Assembly: GCF_000143415.4 (NCBI RefSeq)
Contig: NW_003314264.1
Coordinates: forward strand, 2,082,074 to 2,146,073
Source: Selaginella moellendorffii
Taxonomy: Eukaryota; Streptophyta; Lycopodiopsida; Selaginellales; Selaginellaceae
Direction of reading: 5' to 3'
Length of the DNA: 64,000 bases
The notes beneath the pieces were generated by a model. The model worked only from the letters and a program-made list of their open reading frames with translations. It was not told the origin of the DNA and ran no database searches. A program made the translations under genes and the position numbers. Shown here in pieces: positions 48,811 to 60,077 of the stretch (position 1 is its first letter; each line of letters opens with the position of its first letter).

Positions 48811-50876
48811 TGTAAGCGACTAATTTTTCCATTCTAGTTTAGTCCTTTAACCACACCTCTGCCCACTTAGAGGAGTCTCATTCACAACCTCTATAAGTCC
48901 AATTCAGGACTTGGGACTTGCTAGCCCCAAGAGTGGCATCCATGCCACTCCACCCTTGCACCTGGTCCAAGTGCTCCACGTGTCCGATCCCATGACCGAC
49001 ACTCAAAGGTACCACCGACATAGCAGCCTGTTACGCTAAGGCCATTCCCAATCACCTTTGCCACACCAGTAGTCCAATACCACTTGCAACACAGTCTTGT
49101 CTCTCAAAGACTGAGCCAACCATCCATGAGTGGTCATCCCAGATCCACTCCTTAGCATCCTTAGGATGCCCACCGACAAGGGGAACAACCTTCCCCAATA
49201 TCCCTTTGTCTGTCCCTACTAAGTCCCTTTCTACCCTCGGCCGTGTTAGCCAACACTGCCACTGGATCGAGGCCCACAAGCCTGACCACTAAGTCCCATG
49301 GTCCTCTGGGACTTCCTCACCACATGACCGTATCCTTGGCCACCACACCAAAGGACTGCTCCTTTTCCTTTCCACAGTCTGGGACTTTGGGACAACACTT
49401 TGGAACACCGTGGCCTTACGCGAGCCACCTGGGTACTCTCCCCGCCTTCCGCCATTGGGTGCTCTAGACATGGGCTTAGAGCGAGGTTCCGTTGAGCCAC
49501 ACCTGGTATCCAAGTAGGTAGTGCCACCCACACTTGGACTGGGAGCATCGGCTAGTCGATCTCCCGGAGGAACTAGAGCCGGCTCTTGAACACTTCACCA
49601 AGCTACCCCACTTGTCGGTCTGTATTCACTCTAGTCTTGGACTTCCTAGTGGTCAGTTCATCACCCAACACTGGGTCTGGCCTTCTTGGGCCAAACTGGC
49701 CTTTCCTGGCCAAACTGGCTCCACTGCAGTCCTCCCCCTTACTATACTTTTGGAGCTCACCAAACCCCCCAGGGTCTGGGAGACGAACGCTTTGGGCTTT
49801 CACCCTCTCAGACTTGAACTCGGACTCAGATTCGGACTTGGACTCAGACTCGGACTTGGACTCGGACTCGGACTCGGACTCGGGCTCGGACTTGGGCTCG
49901 GTCTCGGCCTCCGCCTCGGTCTCGATCTCGGTCCCGGTCTCGGTCTCGGTCTCGGTCCCGGTCTCGGTCCCAGTCTCGGTCTTGACCTCAGACTCCATCT
50001 CGGGTCCTTCTCGGACTCCATCTCGGGTCCTTCTCGGACTCCATCTTGGGTCCATCTTGGACTCCATCTCGGACTCCGTCTCAGTCCATCTCGAACTTCA
50101 TCTCGGACTCCGTCTCGGTCCATCTCGGACTCCATCTCGGTCCATCTCGGACTCCACTTTGGACTCCATCTCGGACTCCACCTCGGACTCCACCTCGGAC
50201 TCCATCTCGGACTCCATCTCGGACTCCGTCTCGTACTCCGTCTTCGTCCATCTCGGACTCCATTTCGGAGTCCAACTTGGGTCCATTTCGGACTCCATCT
50301 TAGACACTTCCACGTGTCATGTGTTGGTCCTTTTCTGTCCCTTTTTGGAGCCTCGCTTATTGCTCGCTTCATGCTTGTTCCTTGAGCACTTTGTTGGGAG
50401 TTCCACTCCCGCTCTCGACCTTTCAAGTCGGAGCTTTTAGTCCAAACGTGTTACGCTTGTTTGACTTTCGCTTCGGCCACTACCACGTGGCACCCTTCCG
50501 GCTCCACTTTGGGGCCTAGGGATTTTGTGTCTCACAACTCCATTTTGGGTCCATCTCGAGTTCATCTCGGACTCCATATGTTGGTCCTCTTGTGTCATTT
50601 TTCTAGAGACTCACTTACTGTTTGCTTTATACTCATTTTTGAGCACTTCGTTAGGAGTTGCACTCCCACTCTCAACTGTCCAAGTCGGAGCTTTTAGTCC
50701 AAATGTGTTACTCCTATTTGGCTTCCACTTCAGCCACTACCACGTGGCACCCTTTCGATTCCACTTTCGGGGCTTTAGGATTTGTGTCTCATAACTCCAC
50801 CACCCATAGACGAAGTTCGATGTCCTCATCGAATGATAAACCATTTTATAAAGTAACATTAACATGTATTACCCTT
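48811..50876 (-). mobile_element. 5' LTR of minus-strand retroelement
   Basis: Full-length LTR-like unit with the tandem block at 49805-50310 and a partly duplicated segment (about 50380-50525 resembles 50640-50810). The outer end near 50876 is GGTAATACATG followed on the minus strand by TTTATAAAA. It ends 18 bp from the TIR of element E. Confidence 0.7.
49805..50310. repeat. Tandem repeat block GGACTC / GGTCTC / GGACTCCATCTC
   Basis: Same organisation as 356-945. The long open frames across it (up to 284 codons) are low-complexity translations of the repeat and are not considered genes. Confidence 0.9.
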
Positions 50877-50894
50877 TCCATCTTTTTCACTTAG

Positions 50895-50938
50895 AAGCTC
50901 TATTTCGTTAAAGTGGGAATTGTCATTATCCCACTTGT
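50895..50938. repeat. Left terminal inverted repeat with hairpin
   Basis: TATTTCGTTAAAGTGGGA followed by a loop and TCCCACTT; AAGTGGGA/TCCCACTT forms an 8-bp-stem hairpin. It pairs with the right terminus at 63809-63830. Confidence 0.8.
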
Positions 50939-51280
50939 AAAATAAGGTTTCCAAACCTTTATATAGTATATAAATATAACAAAATTCAACTGCATTGAGG
51001 CACATGCCATTTTATTTTAAACAAGGAAATGTCTACTCAATCACTTCTCCTCCCCCTGCCACTACTTCACCTCTCTCTTCTCCTTGTCATCGTCGTCCAA
51101 TTTCTTTCCATCCTTTTAATATTGGCTCTGTTGCTCCGAGTCTAGGTGGAGCCCAAGTCCCCATTCAATCTTTACTTTCCCATTATTAATAAAACAACTT
51201 CGTAGACTTCCAATAACATGCTGTAACACTTCTAGTATAATGCAAATCCTCTCAAAGAATTGTCTTTTAATATTAATACA

Positions 51281-51302
51281 ATGGCATGGAACCCCATACC
51301 AT
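51281..51302. repeat. 22-bp palindrome copy 3' of the left gene
   Basis: Counterpart of 13144-13165, with one arm changed (ATACCAT). A decayed copy lies at 50989-51010. Confidence 0.85.
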
Positions 51303-51336
51303 AATAAGTTACATTTTTAAATAAATACATGCCATC

Positions 51337-54300
51337 TCAGACTGTTATTTTTTGCCTCCAACGCCTATACAATAATCTTGGAATTTCATCACTCTCCACA
51401 CTATCAGGATTTAAACCCAATAGTAATGCCATCTCTTCTCTAATACGTCCACGCTCATGTTCAGTGGTCAAAGAACCCATCCGGTTGAGCAGATTATGGA
51501 GATGCGGATAGTGCTTGGCTAGACAATATACATGCCATAAATGATGACTGGTGTCTGTCCGATCAAATGGCTTCTGATATACCGTTCCATCTGCCATTTG
51601 GTTGATTTCTGCAGCCACCTCCTGGACTGGCCGGTTCTCTATCACCATCGCTCCAAGCCGTTTTGCAAGGTCCCCCAGAACATACGGTTTCTTCTCCCTA
51701 GTTTCCATACTGCAAGAGATGGGGTGCACTGCATATGTGTGCGTGTTCGCTGCAGTTTTAATCGGCGAGTCATCGATGATGAGGATTTCACTTGAGCTAG
51801 CAGTCCGGTTCATCACTATAGCCTCTGGCTTGACGAAGATGGGCTTGCTACCCCTCACATGGACCATAGTCAAGCAATCCTCTTGCGTTAGGAGAAACTC
51901 AAATGGTAATATTACTCGCGTCTGATCGTGCATCATCTGTAGCAACGTTAATGCATTGTGGCGCATCATGGATGTCCAAACTCCCAATTGCAAATTGAAC
52001 CCGGCCCTCTGTTTTAAGTGTCGCATGGTCATTATTAGATCCTGCAGTTTCTCCCGTGTGATTAATGTGAATCTGTCTCTTTTGACCAACTTGCGACCGC
52101 AGGCTTTGGAGGGTGCAATGACATTCGAGGACGAGCCACGCTCATGGGAGAAAAGGACACCGTTCAGATCAAAAACGATACAGTACCTTCGCCGTGACTC
52201 TGAAATGAAATGCGTCAGCATAAAAAATGGTACAAGTCAATTTTACCATCTACAATATTAGCGAATGTTGCTCCCGATGGTCGTTGAGAGGGTTTTGGTC
52301 GAGGAAACGTGAAGGGCGGAAATACTCTCCTCTGCAATGTGGGGTCAATCGCATCCGATGGCGTGTGGGCACATGCCATTTCAGCTGTAGACTCTAGTAC
52401 AACTGGTTCAACAGTGGCATGGGGTGGTTCCGATGGCGTGTGATCACATGCCATTTCAGCTGGTGCCTCCGTTGGCAAAGTGGACATGACCGAACAGGCA
52501 GCAGGGGCGGTGTAGGGAGGTTCCAACGGTGCGTAGTCAGACGATTGGGCACACGTTGAGTCCGTTGGAAATGAGGATACGACCGGCTCGGCGGCTGGGG
52601 CGGCCTCATGTGGGTCCAATGGCGCCTGGTCACCGTCAGTTGGATACGTGGACAAGATTGACTCAGTGGTATGGGCAGCATCAAGTGGAGCGTGGTCAGC
52701 TTGCTTGGCGTTGATATGGATAGTAGCCTCCACCAGCTCTGATGACTCTTGCAGCCAAGTAGAGTCCACTGGCGGATCCATATGCATGTCCAAATATCTC
52801 CCTTCGATTGAGATGGTATCCTCCCGTGCTACTAAAAACAAACTCATTAGCACATTGAATCGACTATACTGTATTTACCATCAACTGCTATTGAGGAACT
52901 AGGACCGATATCACTTGAGCGCACTGCTGATTCTGAAGGATTGGACATACGTTTCGACCCTTGCTTGGCACTATCCTTCCTCGACACTAAAGGCTAGAGT
53001 TTGTAAATTCAACTGAATAATCTCTACTTACCATTTGCTCTGCGACCTACATGGACAATGTTAGAAATGGTAAAAGGTTAGGAATGGATGTATTATTATT
53101 TACCTGATGGTTTGTCTTGTATGACCTTCCTCCACCGCTCTTTGGCCACCTCAGGCTGGCCATCGTCGTCATCATCGTCGTCGTCGTTATTGTGATCGTC
53201 ACCATTGTGAGGACCATCCAAGTCCTCTTCGTCCTCCTCTTCTTCGTCCTCCTCTTCTTTGTCCTCCTCTTCGTCCTTCTGCTCTTCCTGCTCATTATCT
53301 TTCTCTGGCTCCTCATCCCCCTCCTGCATTTCTTCCATAGGCTGCTCAGGCTGGATGGCTTGTTCTTCCAGGACCATCTTGGGAAAATCATCTGGCCGAG
53401 TCTCCATCTCAAAATACAAGACATCCATAGCCTGTTTTAGTGCGTGACCTAGGACTGTATCCTCACCCGACTGTCTTAACATGGTTTCTGCACGTTCTTG
53501 CACCCTTCGAAGACGATGAGATGAGAAAAACGTGGCCCTGCCTTGAAAAGCTTCCCTCATCCATTGTACCTCTCCATTGAGATTGGGGAAGGGGAGTCCG
53601 CCATAGGAATCTGAGTCATGAGGTGGTGACTGCCTGCTTTCACTCAGCCCTTGATCTGCAATGAATGGCATGAGCACACACGCCATAACCGCGAGGCATT
53701 ACCTATCATCTTTTCGTTGCCCTTCTTCCTTTTCGAATCAAACGCCTCTGATCTCGACGACTGTCCAACGTGCTTTCGCTTTTTATGACCACTGTCAGTT
53801 TGAGCTTGGCTGGTGCTTGCCTGTTTTGCCTTTGAAGAAGTTTCTCCTGCAAGGAATGGCATGAGACCACACGCCATTGCAAATATAATTTGTACCTCCT
53901 TTTTTCCTATTGCTTTTCTATTTGTCCTTCTTCGATGCGCCACCAGTGCGCTTTTCAGTCCTCGTGTCTGAATATTCACAACGATCTATAATCAAAATAA
54001 CGTGAGGCCTCACGTGACCTTACCTTGTGCAGGTTGTGAGCTCAGCCCAACATGGGTATCTTCAACAGTAGCTGTTAACGCCGTTTCAGCATCTGGGGGT
54101 GGCCACGCTCCTGCATACAGAGCTTGTGAGATAACATTTAAACTTAAAGTGCGTACTCACCAGGTTCGCAGAGAAGATACTGTTTTTCTTTGGCAACTGT
54201 AATTATATGCTCCATTGAAGTCACCTCTTCAATGGAGTTTGTCACCGCAACACACGGGACACCCTTGAGTAGTGCGGCTCGAAAGAATAGTCCGCCGCAG

Positions 54301-56959
54301 TTGTACTCGACAACGCATTTGCCCTTGGAGTCGGAAGCAGGTGACCCACCCGCTATTGCGTTGAAAACCCAGCTGAGCATTTCCCATGCTGCACCTGGAG
54401 CTTTCTTTGGATTCGAAAGCTCCATAGCCGTCTTCAGTTCCTCAGGCACGGGTAAATTGACCTCTCTCAGATCAATTCGATTGGCCTTGTCGAACGAAGC
54501 TGGGAAGTCACTCCAGTCCCACTCTGCTGTAGGACCAATAACAAGGGCGAGTGTGAAGATGCGGACATTCATCGGTATCTTCTTCTTAGCCATTATCCCA
54601 TGGATCTCCCGCATCTCCTTGCCTTTCAACTGAGCCTTCACCTCGTTCAAGGCCTTCCAGAACTTGTGATAGGATTCGGAGTCGTAGATCATATAGTGGA
54701 CTGAAGATTCCACCTCCGCAAGTCCCACCATTAAGTCAATGATGGAGCTGACTTCGTCTGCATGAGTGATCTCCTCGTTTGTGAAGTCCATCACACAAAA
54801 GATGTTCTTGACCTGCTCATCTCCGCGGGAAACGATGCTCCTCCACCTTTGATCCTCATCCGAATTCAAGTATACCCGGTAAGGTTCTCGATAGGCCTCT
54901 GCTGCGGGGTCGAGCTGTTTCTGAAGCCGGCGGTCGACATCAATCTTAATGAAATTTGGATACTGATCCAACTTCTCAGCTTTACTTTTCGTGGCATCCC
55001 GCAGCAGATCGATGAACTTGGGGGCCCCCTTCACGTACTCATCGATGTCTTCATTTGACAACTCCAGCGCTTCCATCATCTCTTGCGTGGTGTCGATGCT
55101 CACCCTCTCCACGGCCACTTGCTCAAAGATCCAATCCTTCAATAGCGCACGAGCTCTCAGAGTCGTGCACAAGTCCTCGTATGTCACAATATGGCCGGGA
55201 GTCATTTTGGTCTTGTTGAAGACAACCTCACCACGTAGAAGAGCATTAGCCACTGTCAGAAGGTCGTCGTCGTCTAGAGACCGCGAGAAACGCAAGGCGT
55301 TGAGCTTCAAATCATTGGGCTTCCGGCCGTCCTCCACACCCATTGAGTTTGGCAACTCCCCGTCATGGTACCTCCTCAGCACATCTACCCATTTGTCAAA
55401 AACAACTTTTGTCGCGAGTAGAATGTTATGGATGCTGAGTGTGTCATTGACCCCCAGTGTTTTCGAGAGAAGACTCGAGAATTCCTGCAATGGAAATGGC
55501 GTGAGGCCACATGCTATGCCACATACAACGAGGCTTACCTGCCAGGCGCTAGTTGCTAGTGCACGTCCTTGTCCTGGTTTTTGTGGCTTCTTCAGTTGAA
55601 CCCAGAGCTTTCGTGTTCGTGCCAATGTCTCGTGCAGACCCGATTTGTAGCACGTTTCTTGCTTGACATTCTGCACGTGGGAGATGTATATGATAGATCG
55701 GAGGGGCGAGTTGCCTTTTATCAGGCGGACAACTCTTGTCTTGAAGACTTTCTTCACCTCCTCGCCCACCATAATATCCACAACTATCTCTTGCATCGCC
55801 AAGCTAGAATGCTGCCCGGAGACGGCATAGAATCGGATGTTCTGATCGTCCAACACCTTCCTATTGATCAAGTCTGGAAACCTCATCTCGCCCTTCATTT
55901 TTTGGTAGTAGGGGATCACGTCTGCGATGTCGGGTGTTACTGGACTTGCTAGCATCTTCTGCTTCAATTTCTCCACCCACTCATCAGATACTAGCCTGTG
56001 GTTGTATTTGCTTTGGATGTCGATACGGCTCACGTCGATTGTATATACTTTGTTGGAATAGTAACAAGTACTATTATCTGCGACGATTTTTGCTGCCTCT
56101 TCTTGCTCTTTCTGCTCTTTGCGGCTCTTCTTTTTGGTGGGTGTAGTGTTCGAACCCGAGGCAATGGCATCACTGAGTAGCTTCTTTTTTGGAGCAGGAG
56201 AGTCGCACGTTGGCTTGAGCTTGACCACCCTTTTCTGCTTCGAGGTAGTTTCCAGATCGACCCCCTTCCCCTTTGCTTCGCGAACTGGAGTCACTCTCAA
56301 CGGCTCAATGTTGGAATATAGTTTTTGAACATCGCCGTAGGTGAGGTCTGTGGATTCCATGTGATCTTCATAGACCCGCAGCGTCTTTGAAATTGTGGGC
56401 CCCCTGGACAACCTCTCCCTAGCTCCCTCTAGGAATTCCTCATAGCCGCTGCCCCCCTCCGGGAAGCCGCTAGGATGTGCAAGGTGGATCTTGAAGGCAG
56501 ACGCTGTCTCTACCACAAGTGCCAGTCCATATTCTTGCATGGAACTGCATGGAGTGTCTGTCACTTGGATGAGGATCCCCATGCATTCTTTTCTCCCACC
56601 ATCTGTGTTGTACAGCCTCAGATCCTCGCCTTCCATCCCGAAAGTCCAACTGGTGAGCTCCTCCCCCTTCTCTGCATCCACATTGACAGTGGCTGGAAGA
56701 AGAACGCAATTCCTCGCCTGTTCAGAAATGCACAACAATTAGAGCTGACAGATGAAAAGCTAGTAGCTGGAAATAACGTGAGGCCACACGCCATTCACCA
56801 CTGCATCAGATGTCTTGAGGCTGCATCCTAAGATGGCGTGAGGCTACACGCCATCTGTAACCGGACTGCACTCGAGAGCCCAATCGGTGCATGCCAATGT
56901 TGCTACTGAATGGCATGTGGCCTCATGCCATTTTCTACTTGGCCTAAAAGACTTACCAT
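51337..56959 (-). CDS. Transposon-borne ParB-like / methylase-like / FCP1-type phosphatase protein
   Basis: Spliced by homology with copy A. Exon 1 is the ATG at 56959-56957, then 56717-55539, 55484-54161, 54110-54024, 53985-53896 and six further exons to 51337, about 1,649 codons. Residues ~222-350 (VYTIDVSRIDI through FYAVSGQHSSLAMQEI) resemble a ParB/Srx fold, with the GHHR-like loop changed to GQHSS. Residues ~600-830 look like a degenerate amino-methyltransferase: VMDFTN in place of DPPY, then VVEYNCGGLFFRAALLKG in place of DPFxGSGTT. A Lys-rich and then an acidic linker follow. The C-terminus (~1363-1649) is an FCP1/NIF-type HAD domain with DLNGVLF and ILIIDDSPIKTA. A TAG at 53920-53918 in 90-nt exon 5 is the only visible lesion; skipping that exon keeps frame. 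Domain names in the first half are inference. Confidence 0.55.
52358..52454. repeat. Two 22-bp palindrome copies in coding exon 10
   Basis: Copies at 52358-52379 and 52433-52454, the counterparts of 11992-12088, read in frame in the left gene. Confidence 0.85.
53665..53686. repeat. 22-bp palindrome copy in intron 6
   Basis: Counterpart of 10760-10781; lies just upstream of the acceptor on the minus strand. Confidence 0.85.
53856..53877. repeat. 22-bp palindrome copy in intron 5
   Basis: Counterpart of 10569-10590; arms intact. Confidence 0.9.
53997..54018. repeat. 22-bp palindrome copy in 38-nt intron 4
   Basis: Centre ACGTGAGGCCTCACGT is a perfect 16-bp palindrome. It occupies most of intron 54023-53986. 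Confidence 0.9.
55496..55517. repeat. 22-bp palindrome copy in 54-nt intron 2
   Basis: Lies in intron 55538-55485, which has an intact CAG|GTAAGC donor here and contains no in-frame stop. Confidence 0.9.
56773..56931. repeat. Three 22-bp palindrome copies in leader intron
   Basis: Copies at 56773-56794, 56833-56854 and 56910-56931 between the ATG exon and exon 2 of the left gene. Confidence 0.9.
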
Positions 56960-57538
56960 TTGAAGCCGAATGGAGGCGTGACAACCGGACTCGCTGGCGA
57001 ATGTGCACTGTGTGTGCAGCAGATCGTAGCAGCAAGGCTACTCTGCCACTTACAGTTGGAGAGTGGCGCTGAAATCTCCCGGGACGCCAAGTGGGCTGCG
57101 TGTGGGTGGCGGAGTGGGCGGCGGAGTTGGCGGCGAAGTTACAAACTGGGTGTGTCTTGAAGTGGACGCCGATGCACACGAGCGCGATGCGAGCGCGATG
57201 CGAGCGCGAGTGTGATGCAAGCGCGAGTGGACGCCGATGCACACGAGAAACCTGTAGAGAAGTGGGAGCGCGAGTGGGAGCGCGATGCGAGCGCGAGTGT
57301 GCGAGCGCGAGTACGAAGCAAAATGCCAACCCTAACCTCACACGCGCGAAATGTCACGACGGTTGGTAATCCCGCCACGTCATCATTTCTCGGACTTGGG
57401 CGCCACCATTAATTTCTGGATCGGCGCGCGCATGCGTGAAATCCAAAAGAAATCCGCAACGTCATCATTCCTCGGACTGCATGCACGCGAAATCCAAAAG
57501 AAAGATCATGATTGGGATATCATTTAATACCCTCGCTA

Positions 57539-57546
57539 TATTTATA
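57539..57546 (-). promoter_or_regulatory. TATA-like box of the left gene
   Basis: Minus-strand TATAAATA, the counterpart of 6954-6961. Between it and the gene lie two GAGGAATGATGACGT repeats with TGACGT cores. Confidence 0.45.
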
Positions 57547-57709
57547 CCATGCATGATTGGATATTCCAAAGCATCTTGTATTTCCAAAAATGCCAGATGT
57601 TCAGCTAAATAAATTGTCAGAGGATGACGTTCAAGCATGTGGGCTCATGCAATTTTGATCCCAAAAAATGCACCAAAAAATGCTCGGCATCATCTGGCGT
57701 TTCTCTTGA

Positions 57710-57731
57710 ATGGCGTGGGGCCGCATGCCAT
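57710..57731. repeat. 22-bp palindrome copy near element centre
   Basis: Counterpart of 6761-6782; beyond it the match to copy A ends at about 57770. Decayed copies lie at 58646-58670 and 59200-59224. Confidence 0.9.
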
Positions 57732-59279
57732 TTTCAGGAGCACATAGGAGTATATTCCTAGAATATTCTGACACGCGCGAGATTGTTTTGAGTTTCCTGG
57801 AGATCCAACCGTTAGATCGCAACTAGATTTTACAGAATGGTATACAATGTCCTTCTTGATGACCCTGCAAAGAAGCATCTCGATCGGACACCACATGAGA
57901 CCACACGAGCCTTACAATGTTTCAGGGGCATTTGCCATAGATCCGACCGTTATTTTTCTCCAAGATTCTACAGTTTGGTGTGCATTGACCTTTCCATCGA
58001 CACTGCAAAGGGACATCACAATCAGATGCGGGATCACAAGAAACCAACTTCACTAACTCTGGTTTCACCAAGATCTACGTAAGGAGTTATGAAATGAAAG
58101 GACCCTCTCTATTGAAATGTGTTTATGGTCCTAGGGGCATTGTGACATATCAAAGGATTTTGCATCAAGTTCTGTATTTGCATGTTTATCAAGCTACTGA
58201 ATTGCTAAACCCTAAACCCTAAACCCTAAACCCTAAACATGTGGCAAATGCTGCGTGAAGAAAGATGCCCTTTCTGGGCAAATGCTGTAAGAGGCAGATG
58301 CTGAGCAGATGTATCTCAGGCTAGCGAAGGGGACAAACGAAAGCTAGCTATAAACATGACGGGATGCAAATAGATTACTAGGCTGGTCCTGCGAAAATCA
58401 AAAACCATAATTGAAAACATTGAAAATGCAAAAAGAAAGGTTTATAATATTTTTGAATTTTAAGCAACCAAAGGAATGTAAGTAGGGCATGTGTTTGTAA
58501 GTTTAAAAATGCCTCAGCCATATAAATTCCCAAGTAAATAAAGCTGTTTCTATTTTTGGTACAGGTAAACTTTATAGCGTGTGGGCTCATGCAATTTTGA
58601 ACCCAAAAATGCACCAAAAGATGCTCGACTAGCATTATTCTTTGAATGGCATGTGGCCTTATATTGCCATAAATGACACAGCATAATTATTCCTTTACAC
58701 GGCGAATAATCTTGGAGCACATAGGAGTATATTCCTAGAATATTCTGACACGCGCGAGATTGTTTTGAGTTTCCTGGAGATCCAACCGTTAGATCGCAAC
58801 CAGATTTTACAGAATGGTATACAATGTCCTTCTTGATGACCCTGCAAAGAAGCATCTCGATCGGACACCACATGAGACCACACGAGCCTTACAATGTTTC
58901 AGGGGCATTTGCCATAGATCTGACCGTTATTTTTCTCCAAGATTCTACAGTTTGGTGTGCATTGACCTTTCCATCGACACTGCAAAGGGACATCACAATC
59001 AGATGCAGGATCACAAGAAGTAGTAGGGCATGTAAGTAGGGCATGTGTTTGTAAGTTTAAAAATGCCTCAGCCATATAAATTCCCAAGTAAATAAAGCTG
59101 TTTCTATTTTTGGTACAGGTAAACTTTATAGCGTGTGGGCTCATGCAATTTTGAACCCAAAAATGCACCAAAAGATGCTCGACTAGCATTATTCTTTGAA
59201 TGGCATGTGGCCTTATATTGCCATAAATGGACGTACACACACAGCATAATTATTCCTTTACATGGCGAATAATCTTGGC
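57732..59279. repeat. Central tandem duplication with internal deletion
   Basis: Unit 57736-58710 is repeated as 58711-59279. The second unit lacks the part matching 58036-58477, so both units share the start AGCACATAGGAGTATATTCC and the end CGGCGAATAATCTTGG (one base varies). No gene is supported in this intergenic centre. Confidence 0.8.
58206..58237 (+). repeat. Interstitial telomere-type repeat (CCCTAAA)4
   Basis: Four consecutive plant telomere units CTAAACC lie inside the first central duplication unit and are absent from the second. Confidence 0.9.
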
Positions 59280-59509
59280 GCGGATCACTGACATGGCATG
59301 GCAAAGTTCGAATCACTGACATGGCACAGCTGGATCGAGGCAAGGACATGATGTGACAAAGTTCAACCTCCGACAGTAAAGTCTAGAAGCTACTCAGTTT
59401 GAAATTTGTCAAAGGAATCATAAGATCTGGTTTGTCAGAGGATTTGATGTGACGTTCAAGCGTGTGTTATTTTTAAATTCTCGAACTCATTCCTAGGTCT
59501 ATCATTTTT

Positions 59510-59735
59510 GTGCGCCGTGTTCTTGGTTCCGCTGAGCGCAGTGAGCGCTGCTTGTGTAAGCGGCGTTGTGAGCTGTGGTTTATGCGTCTACAAGCGGTTG
59601 CGGCATTGCGAGCGCCATTGCGAGCGGCAGTTTATGCGAGTGGCAGTTTGTGCGAGCGGCGCTACGAGCAGTTGCGGTGTTGCGAGCGGCGCTACGAGTA
59701 GTTGCGGTGTTGCGAGCGGCACTGTCTTTGGTGTG
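59510..59735. repeat. GC-rich leader repeats of transposase gene
   Basis: Imperfect units of GCGAGCGGCGCTACGAG and AGTTGCGGTGTT recur several times. The block occupies the same relative position as the GC-rich leader array of the left gene. Confidence 0.65.
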
Positions 59736-59814
59736 GCTACCGCTTCCTCTTGATATTCGGCACTTGTGCTTCCTGGTATGTTCACCATGGAATGGTTTAG
59801 GACCACATTTAGAA

Positions 59815-60004
59815 ATGGCATGAGGCCACATGCCATCTTGGGCCCTTGCAATTTCATGGCTAGCGTATTGTCATGTATGTTTTTACTTGCCTGCAGCTGT
59901 GTGTATATCAAGATGGCATGAGGCCTCATGCCAATTTTGTGAATGCGAAATTTCACGTGGGTGTCAATAGCATGTTTGAATAATGGCATGTGGCCTCATG
60001 CTAT
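59815..60004. repeat. Three 22-bp palindrome copies upstream of transposase ATG
   Basis: Copies at 59815-59836, 59913-59934 and 59983-60004. The stretch ends in CACTTTCAG just before ATG 60078, so it may be a leader intron like that of the left gene. The donor is not firmly identified. Confidence 0.85.
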
Positions 60005-60077
60005 TTGGTATGTTATGATTTAGGCCATTCTCCAATCATTTTTTGTATGGTCTTAACTTCTTTTCTGCACTTTCAGA

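Noticed and set aside
58206-58237. Chromosome end or neo-telomere
   Set aside because: Only four units, with continuous transposon sequence on both sides; it is interstitial.
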